DNA from: Bacteroidales bacterium
GTDB taxonomy: Bacteria > Bacteroidota > Bacteroidia > Bacteroidales > VadinHA17
Direction of reading: 5' to 3'
Length of the DNA: 64,000 bases
Assembly: GCA_003142255.1 (NCBI GenBank)
Contig: PLLO01000016.1
Span: 124,001-188,000 of the forward strand
Part shown: positions 18,424-26,827 of the stretch, one piece after another
How the letters are laid out: each line of letters starts with the position of its first letter
Position numbering within the stretch: the stretch's first letter is position 1
The notes under the pieces: generated by a model
What the model saw: only the letters and a program-made list of their open reading frames with translations
Told to the model about the DNA's origin: nothing
The model's database searches: none
Program-made: the position numbers and the translations under genes

Positions 18424-19611
18424 ATGAAAGAAATAAACAGAAGAAATTTTCTTAAAACAGGAATTGCCGGCGCAGGAATGGTCGCCATTTCTCCCAAGCT
18501 GGTCAGGGCAGCTGCTTCCTTCCAGGAGAAAAACATTACTTACAGGACACTTGGAAAAACAGGACTGAAAGTTCCGGTTATAAGCTTTGGCGTTATGAGA
18601 TCCGATAATCCCGGCCTCTGCAAAGCGGCTTATGACAAGGGCATCAGGCTTTTTGACACGGCTAACGGTTACCAGGGCGGCAACAATGAACTCATGCTAG
18701 GGAAATTTTTTAAGGATTATAAACGTGATTCATTTATCCTGGCTACTAAGGTTAAGCCAAATACCGACAGGGAGGGTAAGCCAACCGACCAGGCAACCCC
18801 TGAAAGATTTCTTGAATTGTTCAATACCAGCCTCTCAAGGCTGCAGATGGATTATGTCGATATTCTATATATTCATGACGTCAGTAATCCTGAGCTTCTT
18901 GAATATAAGCCTATTGTGAATGCCATGAAAAAACTGAAAAAGGAAGGCAAAATAAGGTTTATGGGATTCTCGACACACAAGAATGAACCGGCAATGATCA
19001 ATGCAGCAGCCGATACCGAAAATTGGGATGTTATTCTTACTCAGTATAATTACAAAGTAGCATACCTCGCCGACCTCAACAGCTCAATTAAAAAGGCCGG
19101 AAAGGCTGGAATAGGAATAGTAGCAATGAAAACCCTTGCAGGCGGCGGATACCTCGACCGTGAAAGAACGAAGCCTATGAATACGACAGCTGCCCTGAAG
19201 TGGGTTCTTTCAAACCCGGATGTTCATACTATTATCCCTGGCATGACAAACTTCGATCAGCTTGAGTTGAATGCTAAAATACTTGAGGATATTAGCCTCA
19301 GCGACCAGGAAAAGAACGATCTGCTTGCCGATAATTCAGTTCCGGGACTCCTGTGTTCCGGCTGCATGCAATGTGTGCCCACATGCAGGAAGAAATTGCC
19401 TGTTCCGGATCTCATGAGGGCTTATATGTATGCATACGGGTATTCGATGCCCTCCATGGCTCAGAATCTACTCACGGAAATTGGTACCAGCGCCGACCCA
19501 TGCAGCAATTGCGGGTCGTGTAATATAAAATGTTCCAGAAACTTCAGCATACGGGAAAGGATATCTGATGTTTCAAGACTGGTGAACGTTCCTTCAGGTT
19601 TTCTTGCCTGA
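18424..19611 (+). CDS. Tat-exported aldo/keto reductase with C-terminal 4Fe-4S domain
   Basis: A 395-residue protein. It begins with a twin-arginine signal (NRRNFLKTGIAG), followed by an aldo/keto reductase barrel (about residues 38-300, with GVMRSDNPGL, LFDTANGYQGGN and YIHDVSN). The C-terminus adds ferredoxin-like cysteine motifs CSGCMQCVPTC (about 311-321) and CSNCGSC..KC (about 360-370), enough for two clusters. Such AKR-ferredoxin proteins are widespread in anaerobes. Tat export would place the loaded Fe-S enzyme in the periplasm. The substrate is unknown. Confidence 0.85.
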   Translation: MKEINRRNFLKTGIAGAGMVAISPKLVRAAASFQEKNITYRTLGKTGLKVPVISFGVMRSDNPGLCKAAYDKGIRLFDTANGYQGGNNELMLGKFFKDYKRDSFILATKVKPNTDREGKPTDQATPERFLELFNTSLSRLQMDYVDILYIHDVSNPELLEYKPIVNAMKKLKKEGKIRFMGFSTHKNEPAMINAAADTENWDVILTQYNYKVAYLADLNSSIKKAGKAGIGIVAMKTLAGGGYLDRERTKPMNTTAALKWVLSNPDVHTIIPGMTNFDQLELNAKILEDISLSDQEKNDLLADNSVPGLLCSGCMQCVPTCRKKLPVPDLMRAYMYAYGYSMPSMAQNLLTEIGTSADPCSNCGSCNIKCSRNFSIRERISDVSRLVNVPSGFLA

Positions 19612-19640
19612 GCATAGAATGAATTAATAATTCACAAAAG

Positions 19641-20486
19641 ATGAAAAAGAGAATTATAACAGGTTTCCTTTTTATTGTCATTACAGTTGTGTCATTGGGC
19701 CAGGATATTTCTTTTCCCGAGCTTGAAGGCTTCAAAAAATCGGCACAATATCCGGTATATACAAATGCCGATCTGTGGAGCTTCATCGATGGTGCCGCAG
19801 ATGCATACGTGGCTCTTGGATTTATTGATCTACATGTCATAGAATACAAGAAGGGCAAAGAGACTATCAAGCTCGAAATTTACAGGCACAGCGATCATAC
19901 CATGGCTTTCGGTATCTATGCGTCAGAACGATCTTCTACCTACAGGTTTGTCAACCTGGGATCACAGGGATATATTACAGGCGGTGCGATTAATTTTTTC
20001 AAGGGAAATTATTATGTGAAGATCAGGACCTATTCCGTGAAGCCCAAAACTCTTCATGCCGAAGAATCGCTTGCCTCGATCGTTGCAAACATGCTTGGAG
20101 GTGAGACTGACATGCTGGCGCTTCTTTCAAAATTTCCTGACGAAAACAGGAAAGTCAACGAAGAGACTTTTATAAATGAAAGTGTATTGGGACATGAGTT
20201 TCTGAATAAGGCATTCAAGGCTGATTACAGTGTCGGAACAGATAACTTCAGCATTTACCTGATAAAATTCAATTCACCTCAGGAGACACTCAAAACAGGC
20301 AAGGCTTATCTTTCAGCTGCCGGCGTTGATCTTGTAGAATCAAATAATGTGAAATGCGTTATTTCAGACGGGTATAACGGCACAATTTTCCTCTCATGGT
20401 ACGAAGATACCATGGTAATAATATCCGGTCTGGCCAAGGATCAGGCAGCCATTGCCGATAAATACACCTCACAAATAATTAAATAA
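19641..20486 (+). CDS. DUF6599-like secreted protein
   Basis: A 281-residue protein with a signal peptide ending near residue 21. The segment YTNADLWSFIDGAADAYVALGF followed by a Tyr-rich region resembles the DUF6599 family, whose members often read 'W.YIDGAA..Y..YGF'. No catalytic motif is known for the family. It is 29 bp downstream of the aldo/keto reductase and probably the last gene of that operon; it ends 4 bp from the convergent DoxX fusion gene. Confidence 0.7.
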   Translation: MKKRIITGFLFIVITVVSLGQDISFPELEGFKKSAQYPVYTNADLWSFIDGAADAYVALGFIDLHVIEYKKGKETIKLEIYRHSDHTMAFGIYASERSSTYRFVNLGSQGYITGGAINFFKGNYYVKIRTYSVKPKTLHAEESLASIVANMLGGETDMLALLSKFPDENRKVNEETFINESVLGHEFLNKAFKADYSVGTDNFSIYLIKFNSPQETLKTGKAYLSAAGVDLVESNNVKCVISDGYNGTIFLSWYEDTMVIISGLAKDQAAIADKYTSQIIK

Positions 20487-20490
20487 GGAA

Positions 20491-22038
20491 TCAGGAGTAC
20501 CAGGGTCTCTGCCTGTTCTTCAGTTCCAACAGCACCCGCGTTGCGGTATTGACGTCATCTACTATCTGGAAGTCAAACATCCCGACACATATAAAATCAG
20601 CTCCATTCTCAAATGCAAAGCGGAACCCGTCTTTCGGTTCTATTGCTCCTCCGGCAAGCACTTTGAATGCAATCCATGGCTTGTTTATCCCCTTCATGAG
20701 CTCAGAGGTCTTTTCATGAAAAAGGTCGAACATATTATCATGTATCATATTGTGGTCGTCGTACCTTTTGTAATCAACGCTCCATTCGACTCTCTGGGAT
20801 TCTGGATGAGCTGACCAGTAATTATCGTTATGGTGGGTCTTGACATAATAATCGACCGGGATACCTTCTTTTTCGACAGCTTTGATCACCTCCAGGGAAT
20901 GTGCTCCGATCCCTGCCATGTATCCTTTCTTTTTAATATACTCAATAGCTTCCCCGAGTTTTTTTACATTTCCTTCCCTGACATACCTGTCGCCTTCACC
21001 GCCCTGGATATATAGAGTATTGGCTCCATTGCCTATTGCTTTGTCAATGTCGCCGAAGAAGTCATCAGGTTTAAGATATGTCTGGCATATTGAATGCATT
21101 TTCCCGTTGTAGAGCTTGAGGTACTTGTTGAATATCGGGTAATCGGAGTTGGTGATAAATGTCGCATTTATACCTGCCATTTCAGCCAGGTGAAAGGTCT
21201 CAAGTATCTTCTGATTTGTATTGTAGGCCTTGAAGAGAGTATTTGCGTAGAGCAGGTCGCGGGCATGTGCCCATCCACCGATCAGGTTGCAGCCCATGAT
21301 CATCCTGGTTATCTCAAAATTGCCAAGTTTCCCCTTTGGGAGCTCACCCTTCAGTTCGGAGATATGCTTGTATGTCACTTTTGGCATAGTAGCCCCTGAG
21401 ATTGCATCTGCACTTGGTTCAGCAAGTTCTTTAAGAAAAGCCCCGGCAAAACCTGCAAGGAAAGGCAACCCGGCAAGACCCTTCAGTAATTCCCTTCTCT
21501 TGTTCACAGGCTCGGGAACAGCGTCTGGTTCAGCTTCATCTTTTGCAGCAGGTGTAATTTCTGATTTTTTCTTTTTAAGAAGCATATCAAGCCCGAAGAA
21601 GTTCCCCGACCTGGTAAAAGCAAGAACCAGCAGAGCAGCAAGCTCAATAAGGTTTTTGCTGACTATAAGATAGCTGCCTTCATTTACAGCGCCATAGCTG
21701 TAACCTCCGAAAGGAGGGTAGGCAAGGTAATACATCGAAAGCATTATGATGCCGGCCCATGAAGCCAGCCTGGTAAATAATCCCAGCATCAGTGCAAGGC
21801 CGACTGCAGTAAGTCCCCAGGCATTAAGGAAATCAATTATATGAATCCCCGAGGTACCTGAGGCCATCCAGCGGAAAATATCTCCAAAGATCCACCTTGA
21901 TCCTTCGAGATATGGTCGTGCAGTCCATGCGGGATCTAGCAGCTTTATAAGCCCTTCATAAAGGAACTGCCATCCGATAAGAATTCTTAATAGGGCAAGA
22001 AGCCCCGGGACAATCTTGTTTTTCGATATCGGAATCAT
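20491..22038 (-). CDS. DoxX-like membrane domain fused to an aldo/keto reductase-like barrel
   Basis: A 515-residue fusion. Residues 1-150 have four membrane helices with DoxX-family features (RILIGWQFLYEGLIKL, GLALMLGLFTRLASWAG). After a charged, Pro-rich linker a second twin-arginine-like signal appears in the middle (NKRRELLKGLAGLPFLAGF, from about 180). From about 220 to the end there is a soluble TIM-barrel domain (ITRMIMGCNLIGGWAHARD, GANTLYIQGGEGDRY, FKVLAGGAIEP) related to aldo/keto-reductase-like proteins without a clear catalytic Tyr. The design anchors an exported barrel enzyme to a quinone-type membrane protein. It is convergent to the Fe-S reductase operon, so both may serve one redox pathway. 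Confidence 0.78.
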   Translation of the reverse strand: MIPISKNKIVPGLLALLRILIGWQFLYEGLIKLLDPAWTARPYLEGSRWIFGDIFRWMASGTSGIHIIDFLNAWGLTAVGLALMLGLFTRLASWAGIIMLSMYYLAYPPFGGYSYGAVNEGSYLIVSKNLIELAALLVLAFTRSGNFFGLDMLLKKKKSEITPAAKDEAEPDAVPEPVNKRRELLKGLAGLPFLAGFAGAFLKELAEPSADAISGATMPKVTYKHISELKGELPKGKLGNFEITRMIMGCNLIGGWAHARDLLYANTLFKAYNTNQKILETFHLAEMAGINATFITNSDYPIFNKYLKLYNGKMHSICQTYLKPDDFFGDIDKAIGNGANTLYIQGGEGDRYVREGNVKKLGEAIEYIKKKGYMAGIGAHSLEVIKAVEKEGIPVDYYVKTHHNDNYWSAHPESQRVEWSVDYKRYDDHNMIHDNMFDLFHEKTSELMKGINKPWIAFKVLAGGAIEPKDGFRFAFENGADFICVGMFDFQIVDDVNTATRVLLELKNRQRPWYS

Positions 22039-22124
22039 AACCTGATTTTATTATCACATTTATTCAAAGTAAATATAAATAAAAAATAAACAGGGTACCG
22101 GCAGTTGCATTAATCAGTTCCGGG

Positions 22125-22730
22125 TCATGATTCAAGTCGCTCAAAGATAATATCTTTAAGTTCCTCGTATGATCCGACAACCTGAATGTCGGCATTGTCA
22201 TCCACAACATTCTGCGGAGGTCTGTAAAGCAATCCAAGATCAGCTTTACGGAGCATATTTATGTCGTTATAGGAATCGCCGATGGCAATGACTTTATAGT
22301 TAAGATTCTGCAGTGCCTCGGCGACTTTCATCTTGCCGTTTTCCTGGCGCAGGTTATAACCGGTGATATTTCCGAGGTGGTCTACTGAAAGGTTGTTGCA
22401 GAACAATGTGGGAAGCCCCAGCTTTTCCATTAACGGTCCGGCAAATTCTTCGTATGTATCGGAGACAACTATTAACTGTGTCTTTCTCCGAAGCCAGTAA
22501 ATAAATTCTGCTGCTCCGGGCAATGGCTTGATGTACGAAATCACATGCCTGATATCATCAATTGTAAGCTTGTTCCGGGCCAGTATGTCAAGGCGTCGTT
22601 TCATAAGCACATTATAATCGCTTATGTCGCGGGTTGTAAGCTTAAGCTCATCTATGCCGGTGTGCTTGGATACATTTACCCATATCTCAGGGACGAAGAC
22701 ACCTTCAAGGTCGGAACATACTATGTACAT
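22125..22730 (-). CDS. thrH: phosphoserine phosphatase / homoserine phosphotransferase ThrH
   Basis: A 201-residue HAD-superfamily protein that matches ThrH over its full length. Motif I is SDLEGVFVPE with nucleophile Asp7, motif II is VVSDTYEEF, and motif IV is IGDSYNDINML. ThrH of Pseudomonas aeruginosa transfers phosphate from phosphoserine to homoserine and can replace homoserine kinase. It lies 10 bp after thrC as the last gene of thrA-thrC-thrH; no thrB is seen, so it probably supplies O-phosphohomoserine for threonine synthase. Confidence 0.88.
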   Translation of the reverse strand: MYIVCSDLEGVFVPEIWVNVSKHTGIDELKLTTRDISDYNVLMKRRLDILARNKLTIDDIRHVISYIKPLPGAAEFIYWLRRKTQLIVVSDTYEEFAGPLMEKLGLPTLFCNNLSVDHLGNITGYNLRQENGKMKVAEALQNLNYKVIAIGDSYNDINMLRKADLGLLYRPPQNVVDDNADIQVVGSYEELKDIIFERLES

Positions 22731-22740
22731 AATCTTTTTA

Positions 22741-24099
22741 TTAGCGCTTAAGGATTATATCCTTCAGCTTCGGATAATTATTTTCAATTTTAATAAAATC
22801 TTCTGTTTTATCGATTACATCCATGAGCGAATCAGGCATTTCAGCAGAAAAACCAAGAATACGGCTCAGTTCATCATTGAATTTTGCCGGATGTGCAGTC
22901 TCAAGCGATATTGCAAGCAGATCAGCAGTTTTAAAAACATCCTGATAGATTTCCAGCCCTCTCCATGCAACAGCCCCATGCGGCTCAAGCAACAGCCTGT
23001 ATCTCCGGTAACTCTCAAGGATGGTTTCCCGGGTATCCTCATCGGAAACACTGACGCCATAAAAATCCCTTCGCAGCCTTTCAAGGTCAGGTTCTTTTAT
23101 GATTATACCATTTTCGTCCATTATTCCCCCATATAGGGCGATGATCCTTGCAAAATTGCTGGGATGTCCTACATTCATTGCGCTGGAGATGCAGTTAACA
23201 GATGGGTTGATGGTACTATAAACACCTGTTGCAAGATACCTGGGAACTTCATCGTTGCTGTTCGTTGAGATAATGAATTTTTCAACCGGGAGCCCCATCT
23301 CCCGGGCAATTATACCACCCATCAGGTTGCCATAGTTGCCCGAGGGCACGCTGAAGATGATCTTTTCATCAGGATTTGTTGCAAGCCTTGACCATGAATA
23401 AAAATAATAGACTGATTGCGGAAGCAGCCTCCCGATGTTTATAGAATTGGCTGACGAAAGCTGTTGCCCGGATAACGAAGCATCATTGAAAGCCTGCTTA
23501 ACAAGACGCTGGCAATCATCAAATTTACCGTCGACTGCAATTACCCTTATGTTTTTACCCAGGGTAGTCATCTGTTTCCGCTGTATTTCCGTAACCTCGC
23601 CGAATGGGAAGAGTATGATTACATCAATATTCTCAAGCCCCTGGAAAGCGCTTGCAATTGCACTGCCCGTATCTCCTGACGTAGCTGTAAGTACGGTCAG
23701 ATGGATCTTGTCGAGTGAAGCATAATAGTTCATAAGCCTCGACATAACCTGTGCGGCAAAATCCTTGAACGATGCCGTTGGTCCCTGGTCGAGCCTTAAT
23801 ACGTAGTTACGGTTAAATATTCTCTCAAGCGGGATTCTGAAGCTGTATGCATCCCGGCAAATATTCATCAGAATGGATTCCTCTAATTCATCGCCAAGGA
23901 TTTTTTTCAGGATTATAAAAGCGGTTTCCTGATAATCACTGAAGAAGATGGATTCAATTTCCTCCTTGCTTAGCGATGGAATTGAAAAGGGCACATAAAG
24001 TCCGCCGTCGGGTGCAAGCCCTTTAAGAAGCGCTTCCCTGAATGAGATTTCACGTGCTCGCAGGTTTGTAGAATAATATTTTATAGGACTTCTTTTCAA
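22741..24099 (-). CDS. thrC: threonine synthase
   Basis: PLP-dependent lyase converting O-phosphohomoserine to threonine. The PLP lysine is in TASFKDFAAQ, with the family landmarks ISFREALLKGLAPDGGLY, TATSGDTGSAIASAF and VPSGNYGNLMGG. The start is unusual: the usual N-terminus 'MKYYSTN' appears as IKYYSTN with an ATA codon at 24084-24082, and no in-frame ATG is available nearby. I use the TTG at 24099, four residues upstream of the usual start region; a GTG at 24159 inside a C-rich repeat is an alternative. It lies between thrA and thrH on the same strand. Confidence 0.85.
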   Translation of the reverse strand: MKRSPIKYYSTNLRAREISFREALLKGLAPDGGLYVPFSIPSLSKEEIESIFFSDYQETAFIILKKILGDELEESILMNICRDAYSFRIPLERIFNRNYVLRLDQGPTASFKDFAAQVMSRLMNYYASLDKIHLTVLTATSGDTGSAIASAFQGLENIDVIILFPFGEVTEIQRKQMTTLGKNIRVIAVDGKFDDCQRLVKQAFNDASLSGQQLSSANSINIGRLLPQSVYYFYSWSRLATNPDEKIIFSVPSGNYGNLMGGIIAREMGLPVEKFIISTNSNDEVPRYLATGVYSTINPSVNCISSAMNVGHPSNFARIIALYGGIMDENGIIIKEPDLERLRRDFYGVSVSDEDTRETILESYRRYRLLLEPHGAVAWRGLEIYQDVFKTADLLAISLETAHPAKFNDELSRILGFSAEMPDSLMDVIDKTEDFIKIENNYPKLKDIILKR

Positions 24100-24156
24100 T
24101 TCTTTATTCTTATTTCGATTATTCAAAAATTTGAATGTTCTTCTTCCTTTTTGACC

Positions 24157-24182
24157 CACCCCTCACCCCTCCCAGGAGGGGA
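24157..24182. repeat. C-rich intergenic repeat inside the thr operon
   Basis: Runs of CACCCC and CTCCC end in a CCTCCCAGGAGGGG hairpin. It is of the same type as the C-rich repeats at 9545-9690 and 47289-47387 and occupies the start region of thrC. Confidence 0.5.
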
Positions 24183-24192
24183 TCTATATCCT

Positions 24193-24227
24193 TTGTGACT
24201 TTTTACTATTGCCTATTGCCTTTATCC
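24193..24227 (-). repeat. heptanucleotide array after thrA stop
   Basis: Read on the minus strand, two bases after the TGA of thrA, five consecutive 7-bp units begin with G (for example GGCAATA twice in tandem, then GTAAAAA). One of six such arrays in the window, all at gene ends. Confidence 0.65.
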
Positions 24228-24229
24228 TT

Positions 24230-26662
24230 TCACACATTAACTACTCTCATCAGGTCAGCAAATACGCCGGCAGCCGTCACATCTGCACCAGCCCCGTAAC
24301 CTTTAATGACCATCGGCAGTTCGCGGTACCTCTCTGTGGTAAGCAGAACGATATTATTGCTTCCCTCCAGGTTGTACGATGGATGATCCGAATTGACTGT
24401 AATCAGTTTTACCGATGCCTTTCCATTATCGAGTGTAGCAAAAAATCTCCATTTTTTTCCCTCTTTTGTCAGTTCAAGCCTTCTTCTTTCGAACTCGCTG
24501 TCATATTTTTCAACTTCAATATAAAAATCATTCAGATCGCCTTCAAAACAATTTTCAGGAAGAAACTTCTCCACGCGAACATCTCCTTTCTCAATCTGGT
24601 ATCCTGCCTCGCGCGACAAAATCAATATCTTCCTGACTACATCTATTCCACTCAGGTCTACGCGCGGATCAGGTTCAGAATAACCTTTTTCGCGTGCCCG
24701 ACGGATGGCTTTGCTCAGCGGCATATCCGGACCGATTTCATTGAATATAAAATTCAACGTTCCTGAAAGGACAGCTTCAATTTTAAGTATCCTGTCACCG
24801 CTGAGCACCAGGTCGCTTATGGTCTTTATTATCGGCAGACCGGCCCCAACGGTTGTCTCATACATGAACCTCACACCTTTCTCACCGGCAATTCTCTTAA
24901 GCTCATGATAATAGCTGTATTCGGAGGAACATGCTATTTTATTGGCTGTAACTACCGAGATATAGCCGGAGAGAATGCCTGCGTATGTTGCTGCAACTTT
25001 ATCATCGGCAGTGCAATCTATGAAGGCAGAGTCCCTCAGGTTCAACTTCTTCATCCGGCGTATGAATTCAGGCAGGTCAGCCTTTTTACCCTGTGATCTG
25101 AGTATGTCGCGGTATTTTTCAAGATCAATGCCTTTGATATCGATCAGCATTTTGCGGGTATTGGAGATACCTATAAGGTTTACCTTTACCCTTCGCTCGG
25201 CAAGAAGAAGATCATACTGTTTCTGAAGCTGCTTCAGAAGGCTTGTCCCGACAATCCCTGTACCTGTCACAAAGAGGTTTATCTCCTTGAATTTTGAAAG
25301 GAAGAAGCCATCATGGATCGAGTTCAGGGCCTTCCTGAGACTTTCGCTCCTGATAACGACAGATATGTTTAATTCAGATGATCCCTGTGCAGTTGCAATT
25401 ACGTTAATCCCGTTCCTGGCCAGCGACCTGAACAGCGTTGCAGAAATGCCGGGAGTGTTTTTCATTCTCTCGCCTACAATTGCAATGATTGACAGGTTCT
25501 TTTCAATTATCAGCCTGAGTTCGTTGTTATGTTCGATTTCTCTCCTGAACTCATCCGAGATCGCACTCTGTGCCGCCAAAAAATCTGAGGGGTTTATAGC
25601 AAAGGTTATCGAATATTCAGAAGAAGCCTGGGTTATAAGTATAATATTGATATCATTTTTCGCAAGCGCTCCAAAAAGTCTGGATGATGTCCCTGTAACC
25701 CCTACCATCGCAGGCCCCTGCAATGTTATCAGGTCTATATGATCGATAGAGGAGATGCCCTTTATGGGACTTGGACTGGTGTCATCGGATTTATGGTTGA
25801 TGATAGTTCCCTTTGAATCCGGATTAAATGTATTTCTTACACTTAATGGAATATTTGCTTTATAGACAGGTCGAAGGGTAGGAGTATAGATCACTTTTGC
25901 ACCGAAATGAGAAAGCTCCATTGCTTCGGGATATGTAAGAGTCTCAATGGTGTACGCCTTATCAACTTTTCTGGGATCGGCGGTCATGAATCCATCGACA
26001 TCAGTCCATATCTCGAGCATTTCTGCACCCAGGGCAGCGGCAACAATGGCTGCAGTATAATCTGAACCGCCTCTTCCCAGGGTGGTTGTTTCACCGTTCG
26101 TGCCGCTCGCGATAAATCCGGGCATGATCACGAGATCTTTTTTCTGGCCGATCTTCTCCCGAATAAGAGAATTGGTTATAGCAAAGTCGACGGACGGGTT
26201 GCCCTGACGGTTATCGGTTTTTATCATTTCCCTTGAGTCGGCATGAAAGCAATTATCAAAAAGTTTGCTGATAATAAGGGATGATAATCTTTCGCCGGAC
26301 GAAAGCACCTGGTCGAGAGAGTGTTTGGTACACTCATGGAGGAGGAAAATACCGTTTAACAGTTCCCTCAGTTCACTGGTAATAACTGTGATCTCTTCAA
26401 GGGCTTTTTCCTGACGGGCTTTATCGCTGATCAGGCTTCTTGCGAAATCATAGTGCTTTATAATAAGCTTTTCAAGATGATCGCGATAACCTGATACACC
26501 TCCGGCGGCGAGTGATGATATAAGCGAAAGCTCATCTGTAACTCCCTTGAATGCAGAGACTACCACCACACATGGGAGCGACTGGGATTCAATGAGCTTC
26601 CTGACTCCCCTTATCCGCTCGGGTGAGCCAACCGAAGAACCGCCGAATTTCAGAACTTTCAT
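24230..26662 (-). CDS. thrA: bifunctional aspartate kinase / homoserine dehydrogenase I
   Basis: An 810-residue fusion enzyme for the first and third steps from aspartate to threonine. The aspartokinase domain opens with KFGGSSVGSPERI and contains TTLGRGGSDYTAAI; two ACT domains (about 305-455) should bind threonine as feedback inhibitor; the dehydrogenase half begins with LFVTGTGIVGTSLL and contains ANKIACSS and GLPIIKTISDL. Length matches the family. It heads thrA-thrC-thrH. A strong terminator hairpin stands 17 bp before its start codon, indicating transcription attenuation. Confidence 0.93.
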   Translation of the reverse strand: MKVLKFGGSSVGSPERIRGVRKLIESQSLPCVVVVSAFKGVTDELSLISSLAAGGVSGYRDHLEKLIIKHYDFARSLISDKARQEKALEEITVITSELRELLNGIFLLHECTKHSLDQVLSSGERLSSLIISKLFDNCFHADSREMIKTDNRQGNPSVDFAITNSLIREKIGQKKDLVIMPGFIASGTNGETTTLGRGGSDYTAAIVAAALGAEMLEIWTDVDGFMTADPRKVDKAYTIETLTYPEAMELSHFGAKVIYTPTLRPVYKANIPLSVRNTFNPDSKGTIINHKSDDTSPSPIKGISSIDHIDLITLQGPAMVGVTGTSSRLFGALAKNDINIILITQASSEYSITFAINPSDFLAAQSAISDEFRREIEHNNELRLIIEKNLSIIAIVGERMKNTPGISATLFRSLARNGINVIATAQGSSELNISVVIRSESLRKALNSIHDGFFLSKFKEINLFVTGTGIVGTSLLKQLQKQYDLLLAERRVKVNLIGISNTRKMLIDIKGIDLEKYRDILRSQGKKADLPEFIRRMKKLNLRDSAFIDCTADDKVAATYAGILSGYISVVTANKIACSSEYSYYHELKRIAGEKGVRFMYETTVGAGLPIIKTISDLVLSGDRILKIEAVLSGTLNFIFNEIGPDMPLSKAIRRAREKGYSEPDPRVDLSGIDVVRKILILSREAGYQIEKGDVRVEKFLPENCFEGDLNDFYIEVEKYDSEFERRRLELTKEGKKWRFFATLDNGKASVKLITVNSDHPSYNLEGSNNIVLLTTERYRELPMVIKGYGAGADVTAAGVFADLMRVVNV

Positions 26663-26679
26663 TTCAGTTTATTAATCTT

Positions 26680-26706
26680 AAAAAAAGCATCCTTTGGGAT
26701 GCTTTT
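26680..26706 (-). terminator. rho-independent terminator 17 bp upstream of thrA (probable attenuator)
   Basis: On the minus strand AAAAGCATCC and GGATGCTTTT pair in a 10-bp stem with a 4-nt loop, followed by a U-run of seven. It lies between the peptide transporter gene and thrA. There is no room for a promoter between the hairpin and thrA, so thrA transcripts must read through it. Confidence 0.7.
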
Positions 26707-26827
26707 AAAGATGTAAAATTAATAAAAAAAGGTAAAAACATCAGTATAATTATAAATATTAATAATTACCGATCAATTTGCATAAATATATTAAATAAAA
26801 TGCTTGTTGGCTTAAATACTGTTGTCT

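Noticed and set aside
26741-26785. Five-codon ORF upstream of thrA as a leader peptide
   Set aside because: It contains no Thr codons and only one Ile codon and lies away from the hairpin; evidence is too weak to call it a leader gene.
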